Shown piece by piece: positions 8,763 through 15,391 of a stretch of 41,237 nucleotides of DNA. Both the position numbers and the translations under genes were made by a program. The notes beneath the pieces are model-generated. The model made no database searches. It saw only the letters and a list, made by a program, of their open reading frames with translations, and had not been told where the DNA came from. Where the stretch lies: assembly GCA_025458105.1 (NCBI GenBank), contig JALOTD010000009.1, forward strand, positions 1 to 41,237. The letters run 5' to 3'. Source of the stretch: Tabrizicola sp. GTDB lineage: Bacteria; Pseudomonadota; Alphaproteobacteria; Rhodobacterales; Rhodobacteraceae. Position 1 is the stretch's first letter. Each line of letters opens with the position of its first letter.

Positions 8763-9619
8763 CCGTTTCGGACAGACCGGTTGATGAATTCGCGCCGGCA
8801 AAGATCAACCTTTGCCTTCACGTGACCGGTCGCCGGGCCGACGGCTACCATCTCTTGGACAGTTTCGTTGTCTTCGCCGGTGCCGGCGATCAGGTCACCG
8901 TGTCGCCAGGTCGCGGTCTGTCGCTGGCCCTGGACGGGCCCGAGGCCGGGTCGCTTTCGGGTGAAGCCGACAATCTGGTCATGCGTGCGGCGCGTGCCAT
9001 GGGGGTGACCGATACTGCCTTGGCGCTGTGGAAGACGTTGCCGATTGCGTCCGGGATCGGCGGGGGTTCTGCCGATGCTGCAGCCACGTTGCGGGCCCTG
9101 TCGCGGTTGACTGGTATTGGGCTACCCGATGCCGGGACCGTCCTGGCGCTGGGCGCGGATGTGCCGGTCTGCCTGGCGGGCCGACCGGTCCGGATGCAGG
9201 GGGTGGGCGAGGTCATGACCGCGCTCCCTCCGCTTCCTCTGCTCTGGATGGTCCTCGTCAACCCGCGCGTGCCCGTCTCAACCCCGCAGGTCTTTGCGGC
9301 GCTGACCTCCCGCGACAACCCTCCCGTTCCCGCGCTGCCGACTGCGGCCCTGCGCACGGCGGCGGGCCTTGCTGACTGGCTGGCCCGGGAAACCCGGAAC
9401 GATCTTGCGGCCCCCGCCCGCCAGGTAGCACCGATACTGTCCGTCGTGCAGGACGCTCTCGCGTCGACCCCAGGCTGCCTGCTGGCGCGCATGTCCGGTT
9501 CGGGCGGCACGCATTTCGGCCTCTTCGCCAGCGAGGCCGATGCCTTTGCCGCGGCTCGGGCCCTGACGACCGACCACTCCGCCTGGTGGATTGCTGCGGC
9601 CCCGGTCCTGCCGGGCTGA
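8759..9619 (+). CDS. ispE: 4-diphosphocytidyl-2-C-methyl-D-erythritol kinase (TTG start)
   Basis: A 286-residue GHMP-family kinase of the non-mevalonate isoprenoid pathway. It phosphorylates CDP-methylerythritol at the 2-hydroxyl using ATP. FAPAKINLCLHV near the N-terminus contains the conserved K15. The glycine-rich ATP loop is LPIASGIGGGSADAAAT (94-110). LGADVPVCL contains D134, the counterpart of the catalytic Asp of E. coli IspE. The C-terminal motif ARMSGSGGTHFGLF is also typical. The only start that keeps the conserved N-terminus is TTG at 8759, overlapping the TPR stop (TTGA), so initiation is probably weak and coupled. Identification is secure. Confidence 0.95.
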   Translation: MTVSDRPVDEFAPAKINLCLHVTGRRADGYHLLDSFVVFAGAGDQVTVSPGRGLSLALDGPEAGSLSGEADNLVMRAARAMGVTDTALALWKTLPIASGIGGGSADAAATLRALSRLTGIGLPDAGTVLALGADVPVCLAGRPVRMQGVGEVMTALPPLPLLWMVLVNPRVPVSTPQVFAALTSRDNPPVPALPTAALRTAAGLADWLARETRNDLAAPARQVAPILSVVQDALASTPGCLLARMSGSGGTHFGLFASEADAFAAARALTTDHSAWWIAAAPVLPG

Positions 9620-9714
9620 TGGGGGTCTTACCCCGGCTGGCAGAGCCGCAGTCGTGGTTAAGGGATCGTAACTGTCCACAGCCAAGTCATTGAAATTACT
9701 ATCTTTGGTTCACC

Positions 9715-9730
9715 TGTCCACGCGTGGACA
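9715..9730. repeat. Perfect 16-bp palindrome between convergent ispE and fliP
   Basis: TGTCCACGCGTGGACA is identical to its own reverse complement. It lies in the 112-base gap between the stops of ispE and fliP, immediately before the fliP stop. As a hairpin it would have a 6-bp stem and a CGCG loop. Neither strand has a T-run after it, so it is a poor intrinsic terminator. A protein-binding or termination-aiding role is possible. Confidence 0.5.
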
Positions 9731-9731
9731 C

Positions 9732-10454
9732 CTAGAAATAGCTCCGTACCAGAGCCCCCGTAATCAAGGCCCATCCGTCCGCCACTACGAAGAAGACCAG
9801 CTTGAACGGCAGCGAGACCACTGCGGGCGGCACCATCATCATCCCCATCGACATCAGGATCGCCGCGACCACGAGGTCGATGATCAGGAACGGCAGGAAG
9901 ATCATGAATCCGATCTCGAACGCCCGCTGAATCTCGGACAAAAGAAACGACGGCACCAAAAGCGACAGTGGCGCCTCAGCCGGGGGAACGGGTGCGGTGG
10001 GTCGCAGGTCGGCCAGCGTTGCGAACGTCTCGGGATCGACCCGCAGCGCCATGAATTCCCGGAATGGCAGGATTGCGGCCTGCAAGGCCGGGGCAACCTC
10101 CATCTGCCCGGTCGTCATCGGCTCGATCCCGGTGACCCAAGCCTCGGTAAAGACCGGGTCCATCACATACCAGGTTAGGAACAGCGCCAGACTGATGATC
10201 AGCATGTTGGGCGGGGCCTGCTGCAGACCGATGGCTTGCCGAAGGATCGACAGGACGGTGACGATAAAGGGAAAGCAGGTCACCATCACCGCAAGGCCCG
10301 GCACGATGCTGAGAACCGTGATCAGCAGCAGCAGTTGAACCGAACGCAGCGAGAGCGAGTTCCCCTCGCCCCCTAGATCAATCGACAGCTCCTGCGCCAT
10401 GGCCGGGGAGGCCATGAGCAGAAGTCCGATCACTATGGCCGGAATCCGGCTCAC
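9732..10454 (-). CDS. fliP: Flagellar type III export gate protein FliP
   Basis: A 240-residue inner-membrane protein forming the core FliPQR export channel. It has a cleavable signal peptide (residues 1-20, ending SPAMA-QEL), as in other FliP proteins. The conserved FliP segments VPGLAVMVTCFPFIVTVLSILRQAIG and LLVPSFLLSEIQRAFEIGF follow, plus four transmembrane helices. It starts at GTG (10454), overlapping the fliN stop by 4 bases (GTGA). The usual next gene, fliQ, is not beside it. Confidence 0.97.
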   Translation of the reverse strand: MSRIPAIVIGLLLMASPAMAQELSIDLGGEGNSLSLRSVQLLLLITVLSIVPGLAVMVTCFPFIVTVLSILRQAIGLQQAPPNMLIISLALFLTWYVMDPVFTEAWVTGIEPMTTGQMEVAPALQAAILPFREFMALRVDPETFATLADLRPTAPVPPAEAPLSLLVPSFLLSEIQRAFEIGFMIFLPFLIIDLVVAAILMSMGMMMVPPAVVSLPFKLVFFVVADGWALITGALVRSYF

Positions 10455-10720
10455 AAGCCACCGCGTAGGTTTGCTACCTCGGTCAGTCGGACGGCAAGTT
10501 GTCCGGCATTCTCTCCGTCCAGTTCCGTCAGCTCTCCCCGTGCAATCAACCGGTCGCCGACGTACAGCTCCACCGGATCGTCCACCCTACGGTCAAGCTG
10601 CAGAACCGCGTCCTTCGACATACGAAGCAAGTCGCGCACCAAAGGGCGGGCGCGACCGACCGAGATGGTCACCTCGATCGGGACCTGGCTGAAAGGGTTG
10701 GAGTCGGCGAGGTCTTCCAT
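10451..10720 (-). CDS. fliN: Flagellar switch protein FliN
   Basis: A short 89-residue FliN consisting of little more than the SpoA/FliN domain. The features are VPIEVTISVGRARPLVRDLL, then VELYVGDRLIARGELTEL. FliN forms most of the cytoplasmic C-ring that reverses or stops rotation and docks the export ATPase complex through FliH, whose gene lies just upstream. An AGGAAA ribosome binding site precedes the ATG. It is 11 bases from fliH and overlaps fliP. It lacks the long acidic N-terminal tail of enteric FliN. Confidence 0.93.
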   Translation of the reverse strand: MEDLADSNPFSQVPIEVTISVGRARPLVRDLLRMSKDAVLQLDRRVDDPVELYVGDRLIARGELTELDGENAGQLAVRLTEVANLRGGL

Positions 10721-10731
10721 GGCACGGTTTC

Positions 10732-11313
10732 CTACTTGGTGAGGTTGAAAAAGGCGCGGACAGCTGTGGTGATGTCCGCCGTGACCTGCGTCAGGTCGAC
10801 CTTGGTTTCCGCCGTGCCCATGCGGATATAGACCTGACCTTCGGCAAGAGTTGGCTCTTCCTCGATCCGGAGGGGCAGGCCTGTTGCCTGGGCGATAAGG
10901 GTTTCCACCCGGTCACGGGCTGCGGGGTTCAGAACCAGGGTCAAGGGGGCCTCGGACATTTCGTCTGCCAGGGGCGTCAGCGCCTGTAGAACCGTCGGAG
11001 CGAGAGCCTCGCGCGCAACCTCAGGCAAGAGCCGATTGGTCATTTCCAGGATCAGCGGACGGATTGCCTGCAGCACATGGCTACGCGCATCCTGAAAGGT
11101 GAAGGCAAGGCTCTGCAGGTTGCGGGCCAGATCGGCCTTGATCTTGGACTGGTCGTCCGCCTGGGCGGCCACAGCGTCCTCCCACCCGGCGGAGTAACCC
11201 TGCTCGAAAGACGCGACCTTGGCCTCGTCCAGGGCGCTGGCCTCGACCAGGGGTTGCGGTGTCCCGTCGCTGGACGTCACTGTGTCGAAGACTTCAAGCC
11301 GAAGTGCGGGCAT
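10732..11313 (-). CDS. fliH: Flagellar export stator protein FliH
   Basis: A 193-residue cytoplasmic protein that fits FliH, the peripheral stalk of the FliI export ATPase. Residues 33-44 (ASFEQGYSAGWE) match the FliH-type FxxGYxxG motif. A long helical section follows (about 45-120), then a C-terminal globular part (about 125-193; LTLVLNPAARDRVETL, and RMGTAETKVDLTQV) like the V-type ATPase E subunit fold. It lies between fliF and fliN, and its ATG shares one base with the fliF stop (TGATG). Sequence conservation is low, as usual for FliH, so position supports the call. Confidence 0.8.
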   Translation of the reverse strand: MPALRLEVFDTVTSSDGTPQPLVEASALDEAKVASFEQGYSAGWEDAVAAQADDQSKIKADLARNLQSLAFTFQDARSHVLQAIRPLILEMTNRLLPEVAREALAPTVLQALTPLADEMSEAPLTLVLNPAARDRVETLIAQATGLPLRIEEEPTLAEGQVYIRMGTAETKVDLTQVTADITTAVRAFFNLTK

Positions 11314-12917
11314 CAGGCGCGCTCCTCGTCTGCTTCCATCCAGCCGCGCAGAATTTCAATGGACTCTGTCTGACGTTGCTCGATCAGGCGCCGCAACCGG
11401 GTGGCCGGGTCATCTTCGACGGTCCCTTCGGCGGGCGCCGCACTGCCGTAGCCGTCGTAGACAAAGCTGCTGTCAACCTCACCTTCAAGCGCCTGACCGC
11501 GGAACTCTGGTCCGGACGGCAAGGCGAGCGTCGGTTCGGGAGCCGCCAGAGCGGGCCGGGCAGCCGAGGTCAGGATCGGACGGATGACGAACAGCCCAAG
11601 AACAAGCGCCACGATTGCCAGAACCGCTGTCTGAACCAGCGACATGATGTCGAGAGGCCCAAGTGTCGGAAAGATCCCGGCTGCAGCCACGGTCGGGTCT
11701 TCAACGGGCAGGGCCTGGAACTCCAGGCTCTTGAGCGTAAGCACATCGCCGCGCGCTTCGTCCAGACCCACGGCCGAGGCGACAAGTTCGCGAAGGGCGG
11801 CCATTTCCTCTTCCGGGCGGGGCTCCCATGTCCGGGTTCCGTCGGCGGCGATGGTGACGACGCCGTCTACCATCACGGCGACCGTCATGCGCCGGACACC
11901 ACCCGGGCCGCGCAGAACTTCCCGCTGGGTCTCGGATACTTCATAGTTTACCCGCTCACGGGTTTCAGAGTTCTGGCTTTGCCCCTGCGCTCCACCGGCC
12001 GCGTCACCCTCGGGCAGGTTTGAGGCAACGGTCACATCGCCGCCGGGTTCGGTCGATGAGCCGGTTCGCTCTTCGGTTTCCGAGGAAATGGCGACCCGAC
12101 CCTGGGGATCGAAGACACGCTCGGTGATTTGCTCGCGTTCCTGGATCAGGTCGACAGAGACCTCGACGACAGCACGGCCTGGTCCGACCCGGGCAGCAAG
12201 CAGCCGTTCGACATTCCCCTTGATAAGCGCAGCCCGGTCGGCGGCATCGGTGCCGGACAATTCGTTTTCCTGTCCGCCAATCAACCCGGCAACCGTGTCG
12301 ATGATCTGCACCGAATCGGGTGTCATGCCCGCAACGGCACTGGCCACCAGATGCCGGATGGCCCTGGCCTGAGCCTCGGACAGTGTGCCGCCCGAGGTGG
12401 TCAGCGTGACCGAGGCACTGGCCTGGGTTTCCGGCTGGAACGCGCGGGTCGGCGCGCTGGCGATGTGGACGCGTGCGGCCTTGATCTGCGGCATGGCCAG
12501 AAGGGTTCGTGCAAGCTCGCCCTCCTTGGCCCGCCAGTATGCGGCATCGAACATTTGCGACGTTGTGCCGAAGCCCGACAGCGTATCGAGAAGCTCGTAT
12601 CCACCGCCACCAGCCGTGGGCAGACCCTCAGACGCCAGCGCCATACGAAGGCTGTCGCGTTGCGTGGCGTCGACAAAGATCGAATCGCCCCTGATTTCAT
12701 GGATGACCCCCCGCTGTTCCAGCGCGGCGACGACTTCGCCGGCGGATGATGGTTCGAGGCCCGCATAAAGCAGGGCCATCTCGGTCTGCCCGGCGATACG
12801 CGAGAGAGTAAGGACAGCCGCAAACATCGCGACTGTAGCGCCGATGATGATGATCCTGCGGCGCAGGTCGAGGGCGGACCAAGTGGCAATCACGTTCTGC
12901 AAGGCGATTCTCCGCAT
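11313..12917 (-). CDS. fliF: Flagellar MS-ring protein FliF
   Basis: A 534-residue inner-membrane protein that forms the MS ring, the base on which rotor and export gate assemble. There is an N-terminal transmembrane helix (about residues 20-42, RIIIIGATVAMFAAVLTLSRIAG). Periplasmic ring domains follow (MALLYAGLEPSSAGEVVAALEQRGV; AYWRAKEGELARTLLAMPQIKAARVHI, the YscJ/FliF domain). A second helix lies at about 445-468, with a cytoplasmic tail ending in ILRGWMEADEERA, where FliG would bind. It is the first gene of the leftward operon and diverges from fliL across a CtrA-like site. It is somewhat shorter than enteric FliF (about 550). Confidence 0.97.
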   Translation of the reverse strand: MRRIALQNVIATWSALDLRRRIIIIGATVAMFAAVLTLSRIAGQTEMALLYAGLEPSSAGEVVAALEQRGVIHEIRGDSIFVDATQRDSLRMALASEGLPTAGGGGYELLDTLSGFGTTSQMFDAAYWRAKEGELARTLLAMPQIKAARVHIASAPTRAFQPETQASASVTLTTSGGTLSEAQARAIRHLVASAVAGMTPDSVQIIDTVAGLIGGQENELSGTDAADRAALIKGNVERLLAARVGPGRAVVEVSVDLIQEREQITERVFDPQGRVAISSETEERTGSSTEPGGDVTVASNLPEGDAAGGAQGQSQNSETRERVNYEVSETQREVLRGPGGVRRMTVAVMVDGVVTIAADGTRTWEPRPEEEMAALRELVASAVGLDEARGDVLTLKSLEFQALPVEDPTVAAAGIFPTLGPLDIMSLVQTAVLAIVALVLGLFVIRPILTSAARPALAAPEPTLALPSGPEFRGQALEGEVDSSFVYDGYGSAAPAEGTVEDDPATRLRRLIEQRQTESIEILRGWMEADEERA

Positions 12918-12957
12918 CCGGCGCTTCTGCCGGTGCCCAACGAATGACCGGTGTCGC

Positions 12958-12972
12958 TTAACAATCGGTTAG
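12958..12972. promoter_or_regulatory. CtrA-like binding site between fliF and fliL
   Basis: TTAA (12958-12961), a 7-base spacer and TTAG (12969-12972) match the CtrA consensus TTAA-N7-TTAA at 7 of 8 positions. The site is central in the 100-base divergent region, 41 bases from the fliF start and about 45 from the fliL start, where one regulator could serve both operons. CtrA is known to control flagellar genes in Rhodobacteraceae, including the fla2 set of Rhodobacter sphaeroides. Confidence 0.6.
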
Positions 12973-13017
12973 TGACCTTTCGCATAATGTTCCCCTGTCC
13001 CGGAAATGGAGACGGAC

Positions 13018-13500
13018 GTGACAGTTGCAGAAGCAGATCTTGAAACTGCCCCCAAGAAATCGTCGAAAAAGCCAATCCTGATTGGTCTTGTGCTGGCTCT
13101 GGTACTGGGCGGCGGCGGGTTCTACGCCACTTGGTCCGGGCTGATTCTCGGGGGCTCCGACCAACATGAGGAAGAGGGGGCAAAGCCGACGCCGCTTGCC
13201 GGGATAGCCTTCGTGCCGCTGGACACGATGGTGCTGTCGCTGGCACCGGATTCGGGCAGCGACCACTTGCGCTTTACCGCTCAGGTCGAGGTGGTCGATA
13301 GCGCAGAGGCGGATGTGACCTTGCTGAAGCCGCGCATTCTGGATGTTCTGAACAGCTATCTTCGGGCGATCGACACGGCGTCGATCGAGGATCCGAAGGC
13401 GATGGCCCGGCTTCGCGCCCAGATGCTGCGCCGGGTTCAGGTCGTCACCGGCGAGGGTCGGGTGCGCGACCTTCTGATCACCGAATTCGTACTGAACTGA
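13018..13500 (+). CDS. fliL: Flagellar basal body protein FliL
   Basis: A 160-residue single-pass inner-membrane protein. It has a short cytoplasmic N-terminus rich in Lys, then a helix at about residues 20-42 (ILIGLVLALVLGGGGFYATW). A periplasmic FliL domain follows (FVPLDTMVLSLAPDSGSDHLRFTAQVEV, ending VRDLLITEFVLN). FliL rings surround the stator units near the rod. I prefer GTG at 13018, because GGAG lies 6 bases before it. The in-frame ATG at 13006 (adding METD) has no well-placed ribosome site and itself overlaps that GGAG. First gene of the rightward motor/export operon. Confidence 0.93.
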   Translation: MTVAEADLETAPKKSSKKPILIGLVLALVLGGGGFYATWSGLILGGSDQHEEEGAKPTPLAGIAFVPLDTMVLSLAPDSGSDHLRFTAQVEVVDSAEADVTLLKPRILDVLNSYLRAIDTASIEDPKAMARLRAQMLRRVQVVTGEGRVRDLLITEFVLN

Positions 13501-13509
13501 GGGACTGAG

Positions 13510-13905
13510 ATGGATCTGATCGCTGATATCCTTTTGGTGGCCGGGTCATTCGGGGCGGCAGTCTACTGCTATGTCCTGGCGACGCGGCTCAAACGGTTCA
13601 CGACCCTGGAATCCGGAATGGGCGGTGCCATTGCAGTGCTTTCGGCGCAGGTCGACGACATGACTGTCGCACTTGAGAAAGCCCGCAGTGCGGCGAATGG
13701 CTCGGCCGAGAGCCTGGAGGCCCTGACGGCGCGGGGAGAGGCGGTGGCGCGGAAGCTGGAGCTTCTGGTCGCGTCACTGCATGACCTGCCAGAACCCAAG
13801 CCTGCCGCCGCGCGGCCCCAGCCCGTTGAACCTCAGGAGGAAGAACGTCGCATGCGGTTTGTGCGGCGCAGGTCGCCACGAGAGACGATGGAGGCCGCAG
13901 AATGA
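13510..13905 (+). CDS. Small membrane coiled-coil protein of the flagellar cluster
   Basis: A 131-residue protein with no name known to me. The N-terminal helix (residues 3-25, LIADILLVAGSFGAAVYCYVLA) anchors it in the inner membrane. A probable coiled coil follows (about 27-90, VLSAQVDDMTVALEKARSAA), then a Pro/Glu linker and a strongly basic C-terminus (RRMRFVRRRSPRE). It sits 9 bases after fliL and overlaps the motE-like gene by 4 bases, so a motor-related role is likely from position alone. It might act with FliL or the stator. No enzymatic motif is seen. Confidence 0.75.
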   Translation: MDLIADILLVAGSFGAAVYCYVLATRLKRFTTLESGMGGAIAVLSAQVDDMTVALEKARSAANGSAESLEALTARGEAVARKLELLVASLHDLPEPKPAAARPQPVEPQEEERRMRFVRRRSPRETMEAAE

Positions 13906-14456
13906 GCCGCCGCGCCGGGCGCGGGGCGCTGTTCATTGTGGCAATGCTCTTTGCCACCTCTGGGGCCTTGCGGGTTGGATCAAGTGTCGGAACGGCCCTG
14001 GCACGGACCGAAGACGAGCCGGAGATTGCCGCCGCTCAGGCAACCTGCGAACCGCCAGAGGCCCTTGCGGCGGCCCTGTCCGAACGCGAGGCGCGGCTGG
14101 CTGAACGGGAGGCCGCGCTGAACGACCGGCAGGCGGCCCTTGCGCTGGCGGATACTGCAATCACAGAACGGATGGCCGAGTTGCAGGCAATTGAGGAGGA
14201 GCTGCGCGCGACCCTTGCATTGGCGGATGGTGCTGCCGAAGCGGATATCGAAAGGCTGACAGCGGTTTACCAGGCGATGAAACCAAAGGACGCCGCAGCG
14301 CTGTTCGAGACGATGTCCCCGGAGTTTGCGGCGGGATTCCTGGGCCGGATGACGCCGGACGCGGCCGCCGCAATCCTTTCCGGGATGTCCGCGGAGGCGG
14401 CCTATGGGATCAGCGTGATCGTCGCCGGTCGGAATGCCAGCGCTCCAAAGGAATAG
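13902..14456 (+). CDS. MotE-like flagellar motor chaperone
   Basis: A 184-residue protein with an N-terminal signal anchor (about residues 7-28). Next is a long coiled coil (about 60-115, LSEREARLAEREAALNDRQA). The C-terminal helical domain is MgtE_N-like (about 120-175, YQAMKPKDAAALFETMSPEF, then AGFLGRMTPDAAAAILSGMS). This layout matches MotE, which in rhizobia folds or stabilises the periplasmic motor protein MotC. Here it lies directly before motA and one gene before a large periplasmic protein that could be its client. The match is by architecture; MotC itself is not recognisable by sequence. Confidence 0.75.
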   Translation: MSRRAGRGALFIVAMLFATSGALRVGSSVGTALARTEDEPEIAAAQATCEPPEALAAALSEREARLAEREAALNDRQAALALADTAITERMAELQAIEEELRATLALADGAAEADIERLTAVYQAMKPKDAAALFETMSPEFAAGFLGRMTPDAAAAILSGMSAEAAYGISVIVAGRNASAPKE

Positions 14457-14474
14457 GGCCGTGGTGACGGAGTC

Positions 14475-14489
14475 TTAACCCGTCGTTCG
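14475..14489. promoter_or_regulatory. Weak CtrA-like site upstream of motA
   Basis: TTAACCC with a TT seven bases after the TTAA gives TTAA-N7-TTCG, matching 6 of 8 CtrA consensus positions. It lies 33 bases upstream of the motA ATG in the only sizeable gap (65 bases) of the rightward operon, so an internal promoter is plausible. Weaker than the fliF/fliL site. Confidence 0.35.
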
Positions 14490-14521
14490 CATAGTGGGCC
14501 GGTCAGGCAACAGGGGTCACC

Positions 14522-15391
14522 ATGCTCGGCTTCGTCGGCATCGTAGTTATTCTAGTCATGGTCTTCGGCGGATATGTACTGGCCGGGGGCAAGATGGGGA
14601 TCATCCTCAAGGCACTGCCATTCGAGATGATCATGATCGGCGGCGCAGCCATTGGCGCCTTCCTGATCTCGAACGACATGGCGGCAGTAAAGCACACGCT
14701 GAAGGACATCGGAAAGGTCTTCAAGGGACCAAAGTGGAAGCCGGATGACTACCGCGATCTTCTGTGCCTTTTGTTTGAACTCATCCGGTTGGCCCGCGCG
14801 AACCCCGTCGCTCTGGAAGAACATATCGAATCGCCCGATACATCCGCGATCTTTTCCAAATATCCCCGGATCCAACACGATCATGAGGCTCTGGACCTGA
14901 TCTGTGACACACTGCGCGCGGCGTCGATGAACTATGACGACCCCCACCAGGTCGAAGAAGTTCTGGACAAACGGATGGAGGCAACCCTTCACCACGCGAT
15001 GCATTCCAGTCATGCGCTGCAGACCGTCGCTGACGCGCTTCCCGCTCTGGGTATCGTTGCTGCCGTTCTGGGCGTGATCAAGACGATGGGGTCGATCGAC
15101 CAACCGCCAGAGGTTCTGGGCAAGATGATCGGCGGCGCCCTGGTCGGAACCTTCCTTGGGGTGTTCCTTGCCTATGGGCTGATGGGGCCTTTCGCGTCGC
15201 GTGTGAAGGCGGTCGTTGAGGAAGACATACACTTTTACCAGTTGATCCGCGAGGTCTTGATCGCGAACCTGCACCGCCATCCGGCCAACATCTGCATCGA
15301 GGTCGGTCGCCAGAACACCCCCCATCACGTGCGTCCCGGGTTCAGCGAGCTTGAAGAAGCGATGCGTAATCTCAAGCAGGATGCCGCATGA
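14522..15391 (+). CDS. motA: Flagellar motor stator protein MotA
   Basis: A 289-residue inner-membrane protein with four transmembrane helices (about residues 2-22, 32-52, 168-190 and 200-225). The conserved stator segments are ADALPALGIVAAVLGVIKTMG, containing the essential channel-side proline, and GALVGTFLGVFLAYGLMGPF. The large cytoplasmic loop (about 55-165) carries the charged residues that push on FliG. MotA pairs with MotB to form a proton channel that drives rotation. No motB is found beside it, which is unusual. The stop overlaps the next gene by 4 bases (ATGA). Confidence 0.97.
   Translation: MLGFVGIVVILVMVFGGYVLAGGKMGIILKALPFEMIMIGGAAIGAFLISNDMAAVKHTLKDIGKVFKGPKWKPDDYRDLLCLLFELIRLARANPVALEEHIESPDTSAIFSKYPRIQHDHEALDLICDTLRAASMNYDDPHQVEEVLDKRMEATLHHAMHSSHALQTVADALPALGIVAAVLGVIKTMGSIDQPPEVLGKMIGGALVGTFLGVFLAYGLMGPFASRVKAVVEEDIHFYQLIREVLIANLHRHPANICIEVGRQNTPHHVRPGFSELEEAMRNLKQDAA

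Noticed and set aside
7002-8801. A 599-codon open frame antisense to the TPR protein gene
   Set aside because: It covers the whole TPR gene, lacks a ribosome site and family resemblance, and is again a GC-driven shadow frame.
9658-9672. TTAA-N7-TAAC resembling a CtrA site
   Set aside because: It lies between the ends of two convergent genes, where a promoter element would serve nothing visible, and one half-site is shifted.
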